From: JADFNB01 sp036397455
GTDB lineage: Bacteria; Gemmatimonadota; Gemmatimonadetes; Gemmatimonadales; GWC2-71-9
Length of the DNA: 64,000 nucleotides
NCBI GenBank assembly: GCA_036397455.1
Contig: DASWIX010000068.1
Location: 1 to 64,000, forward strand
Direction of reading: 5' to 3'
A program made the translations under genes and the position numbers. This document shows positions 45,077 through 54,702 of this stretch, piece after piece. The notes beneath the pieces were generated by a model. It searched no databases. It saw only the letters and a list, made by a program, of their open reading frames with translations, and had not been told where the DNA came from. Position 1 is the first letter of the stretch. The number at the start of each line of letters is the position of its first letter.

Positions 45077-47035
45077 ATGAGTCGCGCCGCGACGCTGATC
45101 GCGTTCCTGCTCGCCGCGGGAGCACCCGGCTTGCATGCCCAACGGCCGGTACCCTACCCGGTCGTGCCACCGGCCGCCTATCAAGCCGCCGTCGCGCGCG
45201 GCACGCGGACGGCGGACGGCGCGCCCGGTCCAAACTACTGGCAGCAGTGGACGGACTACACGCTGTTCGCCTCGCTCGACCCGACCGGCAACCGGATCGA
45301 GGGCCGCGCGCAGATGCGTTATCACAACAACGCACCCGGCCCACTTCCGGTCGTATTCCTCCACGTGCTGCAGAACATCCACGCCGCGGGTGCCGTGCGG
45401 AATGAACCGCAGGAGGTCACCGGTGGCGTGCAGTTGCGTCGGGTCGCGGCCGGCGGCCAGACGTTGGCCGAGCACGCACTCGAGGCGGGTCCCGGTTACG
45501 CGGTCGAGGGAACCATCATGGCCATTCGCCCGCCGACGCCTGTACCCTCGGGCGGCACGCTGACGATGGAAATCGACTGGAGCTTCGTCGTGCCGGAATC
45601 GGGCGCCGGTCGGATGGGCCGCGACCGCGACGACTTCTACCACGTGGCGTACTGGTACCCGCAGATGGCGGTGTTCGACGACGTCGTCGGCTGGCACGTG
45701 GACGCGTACCGTGGCGGCGCGGAGTTCTACGCCGGATTCGGGAGCTACGATCTCACCGTCGAAGCCCCCGACGGGTGGGTCATCATGGCGACCGGCGCCC
45801 TGCAGAATGCGCGGGAGGTCTTGCCCGATCCGATCCGCGTCCGGCTCGAGCGGGCGGCACACAGCGACAGCGTGATCCACGTGCTGACGCCGGAGGATTT
45901 TGGGCCCGGCAAGGCCACGCGGCGTACCGACCGGGGGCGGTTACGCTGGCATTACGTGGCCGACACGGTGCGGGACGCCGCGTTCGCCGCCATGCGCGCG
46001 TCGCGCTGGGACGCGGCGCGGACACCCGTGGGCGACCGCGATCGCGACGGCAGGATGGACTATGCACGGGTGGACGCCTTCTGGCGCACTTCGGCACCCA
46101 AATGGCACAACACCTGGCGGTACGCGCAGCATGCGATCGACTTCCTGTCCCGCTGGACCGGTCTGTCATACCCCTGGCCGCACATGAGCGCCATCGAGGG
46201 CGGGGGCATCATCGGCGGGGGAATGGAGTTCCCGATGATGACCCTGATCGGTGACTACAACCAACGAGGCGACAGCGCGCTCTACTATGTCACGGCGCAT
46301 GAATTGGCGCACATGTGGGTACCGATGCTCGTCGGCACCGACGAGAAGCGCTACGCCTGGATGGACGAAGGGACGACCACGTTCAACGAGAATCAGGCTC
46401 GCATGGAGTTCTTTCCGGGACTGAACCACGACCTCGATGACCAGAACACCTACCTCGGCGCGGCCCGGGCGGGACTCGAGGGTACGATGATGCGCTGGTC
46501 GGACTACCACTATCCGGGCCCGGCCTACGGCGTGGCATCCTACAGCAAGCCGGCATCATTGCTGGTGGCGTTGCGGGGGCTGCTGGGGGAAGAGCGCTTC
46601 CTGGGCATATACCGAACGTACCTGCTGCGCTGGCGCTATAAGCACCCGAAGCCATGGGACTTCTTCCGCACCGTCAACGCGGTGAGCGGTGAGAACCTCG
46701 ACTGGTTCTGGCGCACGTGGTACTACGAGACCTGGACCCTGGACCACGCCGTCGCGTCGGTCACCGCCAGCAACGATGCGACGATCATCGTCGTGGAAGA
46801 TCGGGGCACCGCGGCGATGCCGGCGTGGGTGACCATCTCACGAGCGGACGGCACCACGCTGGTCCGCGAAGTCCCGGTGGCAACGTGGTTGTCCGGCGCG
46901 ACGCGCGCCGAGATCACCATCCCGGCGGGATCCGCGGTGATCCGCGTCGAGATCGACCGGGATGGCGCCTTTCCCGACGTCGATCGATCCAACAATGTGT
47001 GGACGCCGGCGCCGCGTGGTGATCCTGAGGGGTGA
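45077..47035 (+). CDS. Secreted M1 family aminopeptidase-like metallopeptidase
   Basis: 652 aa with a signal peptide ending 'GLHAQ'. The zinc motif HELAH (408-412) is followed by E431 exactly 18 residues later, the gluzincin third ligand. The GAMEN-like exopeptidase motif is replaced by 'IGGGMEFPM', where M-E is conserved. A C-terminal beta-sandwich follows. Located in the periplasm or outer compartment. Convergent with the flavin oxidoreductase gene 12 bp away. Confidence 0.92.
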   Translation: MSRAATLIAFLLAAGAPGLHAQRPVPYPVVPPAAYQAAVARGTRTADGAPGPNYWQQWTDYTLFASLDPTGNRIEGRAQMRYHNNAPGPLPVVFLHVLQNIHAAGAVRNEPQEVTGGVQLRRVAAGGQTLAEHALEAGPGYAVEGTIMAIRPPTPVPSGGTLTMEIDWSFVVPESGAGRMGRDRDDFYHVAYWYPQMAVFDDVVGWHVDAYRGGAEFYAGFGSYDLTVEAPDGWVIMATGALQNAREVLPDPIRVRLERAAHSDSVIHVLTPEDFGPGKATRRTDRGRLRWHYVADTVRDAAFAAMRASRWDAARTPVGDRDRDGRMDYARVDAFWRTSAPKWHNTWRYAQHAIDFLSRWTGLSYPWPHMSAIEGGGIIGGGMEFPMMTLIGDYNQRGDSALYYVTAHELAHMWVPMLVGTDEKRYAWMDEGTTTFNENQARMEFFPGLNHDLDDQNTYLGAARAGLEGTMMRWSDYHYPGPAYGVASYSKPASLLVALRGLLGEERFLGIYRTYLLRWRYKHPKPWDFFRTVNAVSGENLDWFWRTWYYETWTLDHAVASVTASNDATIIVVEDRGTAAMPAWVTISRADGTTLVREVPVATWLSGATRAEITIPAGSAVIRVEIDRDGAFPDVDRSNNVWTPAPRGDPEG

Positions 47036-47047
47036 GCGCCGTCGGAC

Positions 47048-48268
47048 CTAGGCCTTTCGGCCGAGCAGGTCCATGACGGTCCCGACCTGACCGTAGCCGG
47101 TCTCCATCAGGAACCAGGAGTTCTTGCCGTAGCTCTTCGCCCCCAGGATGAAGAAGTTCGGTTCTGGATGCGTGAGAGCCGCCGCCTCGAAGTGATGCAC
47201 GGCCCTCTGCTCCGCATCGGCCCCCGCCAGCAGCCCCTGCAGCGCGGTCGACAACTGCATGGGAGCATGCGTGCCCCAGTGTGTATGTACCTGGAGCTCC
47301 CCATACAACGACGTCTCCGGTTCATACCCGACGTTGGCGATGATCTCGTCGCACACCACCGTCCGTTCGCCGTCCGCCGTGGCGATCGTGACGCTGAACC
47401 CCGTGCCATCCTTGGCCAGCGACAGGATCTGGGCGTCCGGCACCCAGGCGAAGTGGTCCAAACCACCGTCGGCCAGCGCGTTCGCGTCGGCGATGATCTG
47501 CCGGCGCCCCGGGAGCGGGTCGTCTGGATCGACCGGCAGCGGGACGCTCCCGCCGGTCCGCGTGAGCCATACGATCATCGTACCCGGTACACGCGCCGCG
47601 AGGTGCCCGAGTGCGACCGCCGATGATGCCGCGGAATCCCCGCCACCGACGAGCAGCACCCGGCGACCGGCGTAGCGCTCGAACGCGGCACCAAGGACAT
47701 CGGGCGCGTGATAGGTGATCGCCGGCCGCAGCGCACGCTCCCCGAGCGCCGGCGTTCCCCCGGGGCCGATCCAGTTGGGCGTGGCCCACGTCCCCGTGCA
47801 GTCGAGTACGATGTCGGCCTCGGCAGCCCACTCGGCGCCCCGCTTCTTGCCGAGCAGGCGGAAGGGCTCGTCGGCACGCCTGGGGTCGTCCATCGCCTCC
47901 TGCTTGAGCAGGCGCACGCGACTGACATAGTTGACGTCGGTCCCCATTTCGAAGGGCGCCCGCGCCGCAAGGACCTCCGCAAGCGGTAACAGATACCGGA
48001 CACGCCATTCGCCGCCGGTGAGGAAGGCATCGTCCTCCGGCAGCGGGATGTCGGCCGCCACCAGTGCCCGCCTGCCTGCCGGGCCGGCGTTGCGCACGAA
48101 TCGCGTAAACAACGGCACGTGACCCCATTGCCGAACGTGATCGGCAACCTCGCCGCGTTCGAAGACGGTCACGGCAAACCCCCGTTCGAGAGCGGCGGCC
48201 GCCGCCTCGAGTCCCACCGGGCCTGCCCCGAGAATCGCGATGTGAGAAGCGTCCCTGCGTCCCGTCAT
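47048..48268 (-). CDS. FAD-dependent NAD(P)-binding oxidoreductase
   Basis: 406 aa from ATG 48268, with GGAG 6 nt upstream. N-terminal FAD motif 'ILGAGPVGLEAAAAALERG'; a second Rossmann motif 'VLLVGGGDSAASSAVALG' for NAD(P); and 'IIANVGYEPETSLYGEL', which precedes the C-terminal FAD contact. This is the architecture of flavin-containing monooxygenase/thioredoxin-reductase-like proteins without a redox CxxC. Substrate unknown. Divergent from the PD40 protein. Confidence 0.85.
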   Translation of the reverse strand: MTGRRDASHIAILGAGPVGLEAAAAALERGFAVTVFERGEVADHVRQWGHVPLFTRFVRNAGPAGRRALVAADIPLPEDDAFLTGGEWRVRYLLPLAEVLAARAPFEMGTDVNYVSRVRLLKQEAMDDPRRADEPFRLLGKKRGAEWAAEADIVLDCTGTWATPNWIGPGGTPALGERALRPAITYHAPDVLGAAFERYAGRRVLLVGGGDSAASSAVALGHLAARVPGTMIVWLTRTGGSVPLPVDPDDPLPGRRQIIADANALADGGLDHFAWVPDAQILSLAKDGTGFSVTIATADGERTVVCDEIIANVGYEPETSLYGELQVHTHWGTHAPMQLSTALQGLLAGADAEQRAVHHFEAAALTHPEPNFFILGAKSYGKNSWFLMETGYGQVGTVMDLLGRKA

Positions 48269-48408
48269 GTGCCGCTCCAAGGGTCGAACTCGACCATCGT
48301 GCAGGTCTGCGGAATCGACCGTGAAAGGTTCGTGAAGAAAAAGTCCTGCAAGTCCTGTATACTCAGGTAGCGTTCCGTCCTAACCCATCCCCGCCCCGGA
48401 GCCCAGGT

Positions 48409-49287
48409 ATGCGCCCCATTCGCCTCGTCCCGCTCGCCCTGGTTCTTGGGGTCGCTCCGGCATCTGCGCAAGGCGGCTCGGATATCTACCTGGCGACCGT
48501 GGCGCCATCACCCCTCGGCCCGAAGCTCGAATCGCCCAACAACGTGACGCTGCGCACCGGCTACGACAATCAGCCGTTCTTCGTGCCCGATGGGAGCGCC
48601 ATCCTGTTTACCTCGATCCGTGACGGGCAGGCGGACATCTACCGCTACACCATCGCTTCCGGGCGCACCACACAGCTCACTGATACACCCGAAAGTGAAT
48701 ACTCGCCGACGATCATGCCGGGGCATACGCGGTTCTCCGTCATTCGCGTCGAACCGGACTCGGCCCAACGGCTCTGGGCGTTCGCGCTGGACGGCGGCAA
48801 CCCCCGACTCCTGCTCCCGGGTGTCGCGCCGGTCGGCTATCAGGGATGGGCCGACCCGGCGACCGTCGTGCTGTTCGTGCTCGGCACGCCGGCAACCTTG
48901 CAGGTGGCCAACCTGACGACCGGCACGGCCCGCATCGTGGCGACGGACGTCGGGCGCTCGATCGCCATGGCCCCGGGGAACGGCTCGATCGGATTTGTGC
49001 AACAGCGTGACGGCGAACCGTGGTTGGCCTTGCTCGACGTCGTCACGGGCCGGACCGACCCCGTGGTCAAGCTGCCGGAGGCGGGGTTCTTCGCCTGGAT
49101 GCCTGACGGATCGGTCGTCGCGGGCCGCGGAACGCAGATCCTCCTATTCCAGCCTGATCGCGGTGGCGACTGGTCGGTGCTGGCGGATTTCAGCGATGGG
49201 GGGATCATGGGAATCACGCGTATCGCCGTCAGTGCGGCGGGCGATCGGATAGCGTTTGTGGCGGCGGACGCCGCATTGGGGGGGTGA
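48409..49287 (+). CDS. Secreted TolB-like PD40 beta-propeller protein
   Basis: 292 aa with signal peptide ending 'APASAQG'. 'QPFFVPDGSAILFTSIRDG' and 'DIYRYTIASGRTTQLTDTPE' are clear PD40 repeats; later blades are weaker. No peptidase domain is attached. Probably a periplasmic binding or scaffold propeller. A TATACT box (48358-48363) upstream is a likely -10. The next gene starts 4 bp after the stop. Confidence 0.82.
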   Translation: MRPIRLVPLALVLGVAPASAQGGSDIYLATVAPSPLGPKLESPNNVTLRTGYDNQPFFVPDGSAILFTSIRDGQADIYRYTIASGRTTQLTDTPESEYSPTIMPGHTRFSVIRVEPDSAQRLWAFALDGGNPRLLLPGVAPVGYQGWADPATVVLFVLGTPATLQVANLTTGTARIVATDVGRSIAMAPGNGSIGFVQQRDGEPWLALLDVVTGRTDPVVKLPEAGFFAWMPDGSVVAGRGTQILLFQPDRGGDWSVLADFSDGGIMGITRIAVSAAGDRIAFVAADAALGG

Positions 49288-49290
49288 CCG

Positions 49291-49788
49291 ATGCCTCGCG
49301 TGCCGTTCGCTGACCTGCCCGACCACGCCCGCGTGTGGATCTTCGCCGCCGCCCGTCCCTTGCCTGCCGACGAGCGTGACGCGGTGCTCGCCGACGTCGA
49401 TGCGTTCCTCGATCAGTGGGCGGCGCACGGCTCCGCGCTGACCGGAGGTCGAGACTGGCGCTACGACCGATTCCTGTTCGTCGCGGTCGATGAACGGGCG
49501 GCCGGAGTTTCCGGTTGTTCCATCGACGCCCTGACCCGACAACTCCGCGGCTGGGAGCAGCGTCTCGGCGTCGACCTGCTTGACAACGGCCCCGTGCTTT
49601 ATCGGTCCGAAGATGGGATCGTCCGCGTTCCGCGCGCCCAATTCGGGTCGCTCGCCGCCGAAGGCCGGGTCGGCGAGGCCACCACCGTATTCGACAACAC
49701 CGTGACGACGGTCGGGGCCGTGCGCGATGGCCGTTGGGAAACCGTGGCGCGGGACACGTGGCACGGCCCGGCCTTCTTCACGGGCTAG
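49291..49788 (+). CDS. Conserved hypothetical protein (family often mislabelled 'ABC transporter ATPase')
   Basis: 165 aa. 'ARVWIFAAARPL', 'FLDQWAAHGSALTGGRDWRYDRFLFVAVDE' and 'SGCSIDALTRQLRGWE' are the hallmark of a family conserved in Bacteroidota and related phyla. No Walker motifs are present, so the common label ABC ATPase is unjustified. Cytoplasmic. The gene follows the PD40 gene by 4 bp and overlaps its ribosome-binding region. Confidence 0.82.
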   Translation: MPRVPFADLPDHARVWIFAAARPLPADERDAVLADVDAFLDQWAAHGSALTGGRDWRYDRFLFVAVDERAAGVSGCSIDALTRQLRGWEQRLGVDLLDNGPVLYRSEDGIVRVPRAQFGSLAAEGRVGEATTVFDNTVTTVGAVRDGRWETVARDTWHGPAFFTG

Positions 49789-49830
49789 GTCACCCGCACG
49801 TGCACCTATGAGACGGCCGTCCCGTTGTGG

Positions 49831-50664
49831 CTACTCTCCCCGCGCCCGCGCGCACCAAAACTCCTCGCGACCGGTCAACGGAAGGGTGGCGAGCGCCTCT
49901 TCGCACGCGAGCGGCTGCGGGAAGGCGTCTTGGGCAGCCATGAGCCACGCCGTCTCCAACTCCTCCAAGGGAACGCCGAGGCTGATGGCGGGATGCGCGG
50001 TGCGATACATGTCGGACCAGAAGGCGTAACCGAAGCGATCCAAAACCCATTGTGTGAAGCTGCCCGCCTCCAGGTAGATCTGCCACGCCGACGCGTCGGC
50101 CGACGAACCATGGAAATCGTAGGAGAGGCCGCTGGCGCTGAGCGCCGTTTCCAGCGGGATGGTCGACCCGAATTGCTCGAACAGCGCGACCCAGGCGTGC
50201 GGCGGCTGTGCGCGATAGGGGTTCGCCGTGGCGCTTGCGGGTTGCAGGACATGGGTGACGTGGACCGCGATGCCCTCCTCCAGAAACGCCCCGCGGGAAC
50301 TTCGGGTCCACAGGTGCGTCAGCTCATGCGGAATATCTTCGAACGACAGCGTCTCCCTCCACTGATTCATCGAATTGTCGGCAAGGGCCGCATACGGGAT
50401 GCCCGGGCCGGCGCGGAGGTTGAACCTGACGCGCTCGGGCGGGACGAAACCCACGAGGAACTCCCCGACCCGTGGCCACTGGAATTCCAGGACCGCCGCC
50501 AGCGAGTCGATCAGCGACCGTGGCGCTCCGGATTCGTCGACCACGATGAAGTGGGTCGTTTCATACGAAGCGGTGCCGTCTGACGGATTCGTGGACCCGT
50601 CCCCACACCCTGCCCCACCAACCATCCCGGCACCCAGCACTACGCGGACAAGACAGGTTCGCAT
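49831..50664 (-). CDS. Lipoprotein with HExxH zinc-protease motif
   Basis: 277 aa with lipobox 'VGGAGC' (C20). 'DIPHELTHLWTR' carries HExxH, and 'FLEEGIAVHV' 19-20 residues later supplies the third zinc ligand Glu of a gluzincin. No named family recognised, but the arrangement fits the peptidase MA clan. Ends in 'CEEALATLPLTG...WC', two Cys that may form a disulfide. The catalytic His/Glu are intact, so peptidase activity is plausible. Confidence 0.75.
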   Translation of the reverse strand: MRTCLVRVVLGAGMVGGAGCGDGSTNPSDGTASYETTHFIVVDESGAPRSLIDSLAAVLEFQWPRVGEFLVGFVPPERVRFNLRAGPGIPYAALADNSMNQWRETLSFEDIPHELTHLWTRSSRGAFLEEGIAVHVTHVLQPASATANPYRAQPPHAWVALFEQFGSTIPLETALSASGLSYDFHGSSADASAWQIYLEAGSFTQWVLDRFGYAFWSDMYRTAHPAISLGVPLEELETAWLMAAQDAFPQPLACEEALATLPLTGREEFWCARARGE

Positions 50665-50827
50665 AAGCCACTCGACCTCGCCTGGAAGAGGTGAACGTTC
50701 ACCGAAAAACTACCGCGGGCCGGGGCGGCAAGCCAGGCGCTACGACGGCCCTCAGACTATCTTCACTAGGCGCATACTATCCGACGATTACACTTCGGAT
50801 ACCGTTTGGATCTTTGGAGAACATTCG

Positions 50828-52465
50828 ATGACGAGCACCAAGACTCTCCCCTCGGGGGTCGATCTGCTCCGCGACCCGCACCTCAACAAGGGCACCGCAT
50901 TTACCGAAGAGGAGCGAGACGCTCTGGGGCTTCGAGGACTCTTGCCGCCCCGGGTGTTCACGCAGGACCAGCAGATCAGTCGCATACTCGAGAACTACCA
51001 CCGCAAAACGTCCGATATCGAAAAATACATCTACCTGGTCTCGTTGCAGGACCGGAACGAGGCGTTGTTCTATCGCGTGCTGATCGATCACGTCGCCGAG
51101 ATGATGCCGATCATCTACACGCCGACCGTGGGACAGGCGTGTCAGCTGTACGGTCACATCTATCGACGGCCGAACGGGATGTACATCACGGCCAACGACC
51201 GGGGACGCGTCGCCCGCGTACTGCGGAACTGGCAGGCGGAGTCGGTGTCGATCATCGTCGTGACCGATGGTGAACGCATCCTCGGTCTCGGCGATCTCGG
51301 TGCATCCGGCATGGGCATTCCCATCGGGAAGCTGTCGTTGTATTCGGCGCTCGCCGGCATTCACCCCGACCGATGCCTGCCCGTCACGCTCGACGTTGGC
51401 ACGGAAAACACCCAACTGCTCGACGATCCGCTGTACACCGGCCTGACGCAACGACGTCTCCGCGGCGCGGAGTACGCCGAACTCGTCGAGGAGTTCGTGG
51501 CGGCGGTGCAGGAATTCTTCCCCGGCGCGCTCATCCAGTTCGAGGACTTCGCGACCCAAAACGCCCTCGGCCTGCTGGAGCGGTACCGTAACCGGGTACT
51601 CTGTTTCAACGACGATATCCAGGGCACCGCCGCCGTCACGCTGGCCGGGGTCGTCGGCGCGCTGCGCATCACCGCAACGGAGCTGCGCGACCAGCGCATC
51701 CTGTTTTACGGCGCGGGGTCGGCCGCGACCGGGATCGCGAATCTCTTCGTATCGGCCATGATGCACGACGGCGTGCCCGAGGCGGAGGCACGCGCGCGCT
51801 GTTGGTTCGTGGATTCCAAAGGCTTGGTGGTGGCCTCCCGCTCGGATCTTGCCGCGCACAAGCAGCCGTACGCGCACGACCACGCATTCATTCAACCGCT
51901 CGAGGAAGTCGTCCAGGGGCTCCGGCCGACGGTGCTCATCGGCGTGTCAGGACAGGCGCAGACGTTTACCGAGCCTGTCGTGCGGGCCATGGCAGCCAGC
52001 AACGATCGTCCGATCATCTTCGCGCTGTCCAATCCGACCGCCAATTCGGAGTGCACCGCCCAGCAAGCCTACGCGTGGACCGACGGCCGCGTGGTCTTCG
52101 CCAGCGGGAGCCCATTCGGCGCCGTCGACCTCGCCGGCCGGCGGTTTGTCCCGGGACAGGGCAATAACGCCTACATCTTCCCCGGCGTAGGGCTCGGCGT
52201 CATCGCGTCCGGGGCGACCAGGGTGACCGACGAGATGTTCTACGCGGCGGCGCGGTCCCTGTCGAAACAGGTATCCCAGGAGATGCTCGACCAAGGGTCC
52301 GTCTACCCGCCACTCGAGGGGATCCGACAGGTATCGGCGGCCATCGCGACGGCCGTGGCGGAGGAAGCCTACGCGTCGGGTGTCGCCGATGGACCGCCGC
52401 CGGCGGACCTGCTCGACTACGTCCGCGGTCTCATGTACCAGCCCGCCTACGAGAGCTACCTGTAG
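50828..52465 (+). CDS. maeA: NAD-dependent malic enzyme
   Basis: 545 aa from ATG 50828, TGGAG 9 nt upstream. N-terminal malic domain 'IYTPTVGQACQLYGHIYRR' and 'LGDLGASGMGIPIGKLSLY', then NAD-binding 'FYGAGSAATGIANLF' and the metal site 'FNDDIQGTAAVTLAG'. It decarboxylates malate to pyruvate, complementing the glyoxylate shunt genes at 19.8-22.8 kb. ctaG follows after 5 bp and may be co-transcribed. Confidence 0.96.
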   Translation: MTSTKTLPSGVDLLRDPHLNKGTAFTEEERDALGLRGLLPPRVFTQDQQISRILENYHRKTSDIEKYIYLVSLQDRNEALFYRVLIDHVAEMMPIIYTPTVGQACQLYGHIYRRPNGMYITANDRGRVARVLRNWQAESVSIIVVTDGERILGLGDLGASGMGIPIGKLSLYSALAGIHPDRCLPVTLDVGTENTQLLDDPLYTGLTQRRLRGAEYAELVEEFVAAVQEFFPGALIQFEDFATQNALGLLERYRNRVLCFNDDIQGTAAVTLAGVVGALRITATELRDQRILFYGAGSAATGIANLFVSAMMHDGVPEAEARARCWFVDSKGLVVASRSDLAAHKQPYAHDHAFIQPLEEVVQGLRPTVLIGVSGQAQTFTEPVVRAMAASNDRPIIFALSNPTANSECTAQQAYAWTDGRVVFASGSPFGAVDLAGRRFVPGQGNNAYIFPGVGLGVIASGATRVTDEMFYAAARSLSKQVSQEMLDQGSVYPPLEGIRQVSAAIATAVAEEAYASGVADGPPPADLLDYVRGLMYQPAYESYL

Positions 52466-52470
52466 TCCGG

Positions 52471-53322
52471 TTGGGCAATCTCCGGTGGTGGTGCGGCCCC
52501 GGGAGCGGGGCGTGGGACTGGACGTGGCAACCGTACGCCGGCGTGTGGCTGTTCGTCGCGCTGCTCACCGTCGCCTATGCTCGGCACCTGCGTAGTCTCC
52601 CACGAATTGCCGGGACCGACCGGCGCGCGACGCGCGCGCAGATCGGGTACTTCGCCGGAGGCGTGTTCTGCCTGTGGGCGGCGCTCGACTGGCCGCTGGG
52701 ACCGCTGGGCGCGGGGTACCTGGCCAGCATCCACATGGTGCAGTTCCTGCTCACCGGCGTCACGGCGCCGGCGCTGCTGCTGCTCGCGCTGCCGGCAGCC
52801 ACCTTTGCGCGGCTGGACAACTCGCGGCGGACGTTCGCCGTGTTGGACGCGCTCGTGCATCCGCTCCCGGCCTTCTTCCTCTTCAACATCGTGATGACGG
52901 TAACCCATTGGCCGACCGTGGTCGACGTGGTCATGGGCACGCCGGCTGGTTCGTTCGCCGTAGACATGATCTGGTTGACCACGGGGCTCGTCTTCTGGTG
53001 GCCCGTCATTTGCCCCGTTCCGTCACGCACCAACTTCGGTACGATGCACAAGGTGATCTACCTCGTCCTCAACGCCGTGGTCATCCGACCGCCGTTCGTG
53101 TTGCTCCTGTTCAGCCAATTCCCCGCCTACCGCAAGTTCGAACTCGCAGCGCCAATTCCAGGGACGGACGCGTTGGCGGACCAGCAGTTTGCCGGGGGGT
53201 TGATGAAGATCGGAACCGCGTGGCTCATGGGTGTGGGCATCGCGGCCCTGATCTATCGGTACCACCGAGCGCAGTCGCCAGCGGGCGTCGCCGTCGAAAC
53301 TCCGCGGAGGGACGCCACGTAG
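52471..53322 (+). CDS. ctaG: Cytochrome c oxidase assembly protein, CtaG (caa3-type)
   Basis: 283 aa, TTG start 5 bp after the malic enzyme stop; a later start would lose 'WDWTWQPYAGVWLF', which the family needs. Six or seven membrane segments, with the family motifs 'SIHMVQFLLTGVTAPALLLL' and 'MVTHWP'-like 'TVTHWPTVVDVVM'. CtaG delivers copper to cytochrome c oxidase subunit I in caa3-type oxidases of Gram-positives and related phyla. No cox genes are in the window. Confidence 0.88.
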   Translation: MGNLRWWCGPGSGAWDWTWQPYAGVWLFVALLTVAYARHLRSLPRIAGTDRRATRAQIGYFAGGVFCLWAALDWPLGPLGAGYLASIHMVQFLLTGVTAPALLLLALPAATFARLDNSRRTFAVLDALVHPLPAFFLFNIVMTVTHWPTVVDVVMGTPAGSFAVDMIWLTTGLVFWWPVICPVPSRTNFGTMHKVIYLVLNAVVIRPPFVLLLFSQFPAYRKFELAAPIPGTDALADQQFAGGLMKIGTAWLMGVGIAALIYRYHRAQSPAGVAVETPRRDAT

Positions 53323-53370
53323 GATGACCTGACCGGGATGAGACGGGACTCTCAGCGATAGGAGCGGGAC

Positions 53371-53712
53371 ATGGGTACGAACCTCGCGCGACGCGGCAGT
53401 ATTCCCAGCGCGATGGCCTGGATGATCGGACTCTCCATTGCGCTCTTCTGGATGCCGGTGCTGGGCGGCCTGATCGCCGGGTTCGTCGGCGGGCGCAAAG
53501 CCGGGGGCGTCGGTCCGGCCATCGCCGCAGCTATCCTGCCGGCCCTGATCCTGTTCGTCGGATCCATGTTCTTTGGCGCCTTGCTTGGCTGGATCCCGAT
53601 TCTGGGGTCGCTGGTCGGGCTGATTGCCGGTTTGGGCGCCACGGTCCTGGGATTCATGAACGGCGTGCCGCTGCTGATCGGCGCGGTCGTGGGCGGCGCC
53701 ACCGCCGATTAG
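53371..53712 (+). CDS. Small Gly-rich membrane protein
   Basis: 113 aa, ATG 53371 with AGGAG upstream. Three or four hydrophobic segments with many Gly and Ala ('GGLIAGFVGGRKAGGVG'), similar to DUF5518-like small membrane proteins. Family and role not certain. Possibly co-transcribed with the cytochrome gene. Confidence 0.72.
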   Translation: MGTNLARRGSIPSAMAWMIGLSIALFWMPVLGGLIAGFVGGRKAGGVGPAIAAAILPALILFVGSMFFGALLGWIPILGSLVGLIAGLGATVLGFMNGVPLLIGAVVGGATAD

Positions 53713-53792
53713 GCGCCGCCCCGCGCGGCCTTGCGGTCGCGGACCGCTGGTGACATAGATTTCCGCCGACTCGAACCCCGGAGGCGGCGGAC

Positions 53793-54701
53793 GTGCGCAA
53801 ACCCACCCGTTGGATTCTTACCGGTGTCGGCGGTCTCGCGGGCGTGCTGCTGCTCGCCGCGGCCGCGGTGTATCTCGCCAGCTCGCGGCGGGCCAACCAG
53901 ACCATCACGGTGGCGCCCGAGTCCATCACGCTTCCCGATGATTCGCTCTCGCTGACCAACGGCGAACGCCTCGCCAACATGTACGGCTGCACCGAGTGCC
54001 ACGGGCGGGACCTTGGTGGGACGATGCTCGTCGACGAGCCCGTGTTTTTGACGCTGGCCGCGCCCAATCTCACCGCGGGAGCGGGCGGCGTCGGGCGCAC
54101 GTACACCCCGGCGGACCACGAGCGCGCACTCCGTCACGGCGTGTCATCGACGGGACGGCCCCTGATGATCATGCCTTCCGCGCACTACAACCACCTGTCG
54201 AACCAGGACGTAGCGGAGATCCTCACCTACGTCACCCACGTCCCCCCAGTGGACCGAGCGTGGGGACCGCCCCGGCTGGGCCCGGCCGGTCGGATGGCAT
54301 CGCTGATGCAGGGTCCCGCGATCTACGGCGCGCTCGCGATCGATCACACGAAGACACACGTCGATCGCGTCGACCGCGCCGAATCAGTCGCCTATGGGCG
54401 CTACCTCGCCACGGCGTGCGCCGGATGCCACCAGCCCGATTTCCATGGAGGGCCCGTGCCGGCCGGACCGCCGGACAGCCCGCCGGCCGCGAACATGACG
54501 CCACACGAGACAGACGGGATCGGCCGCTGGACGCTGGCCGACTTCGAGAGGGCCATCCGGCGCGGGCAACGACCGGACGGATCCGTGATCGACTCGCAGT
54601 CGATGCCGTGGCCATACCTCTCGCGGATGACCGATGTGGAACTCCGGTCGATCTGGATGTTCCTCCGCACCCTCGCGCCGTTGAACGACGACGGGGAATA
54701 A
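53793..54701 (+). CDS. Membrane-anchored dihaem cytochrome c
   Basis: 302 aa, GTG 53793 with GGAGG upstream. N-terminal membrane anchor (residues 7-29). Two c-type haem sites, CTECH (66-70) and CAGCH (209-213), in two tandem cytochrome c domains; each has a downstream Met ('LMIMPSAHY', 'DSQSMPWPY') as likely sixth ligand. It resembles the electron-transfer subunits linked to sugar or alcohol dehydrogenases. It ends directly before the convergent S51 peptidase gene. Confidence 0.9.
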   Translation: MRKPTRWILTGVGGLAGVLLLAAAAVYLASSRRANQTITVAPESITLPDDSLSLTNGERLANMYGCTECHGRDLGGTMLVDEPVFLTLAAPNLTAGAGGVGRTYTPADHERALRHGVSSTGRPLMIMPSAHYNHLSNQDVAEILTYVTHVPPVDRAWGPPRLGPAGRMASLMQGPAIYGALAIDHTKTHVDRVDRAESVAYGRYLATACAGCHQPDFHGGPVPAGPPDSPPAANMTPHETDGIGRWTLADFERAIRRGQRPDGSVIDSQSMPWPYLSRMTDVELRSIWMFLRTLAPLNDDGE

Positions 54702-54702
54702 C

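Noticed and set aside
49291..49788. ABC transporter ATPase
   Set aside because: This family label is common in databases, but no Walker A, Walker B or signature motif is present.
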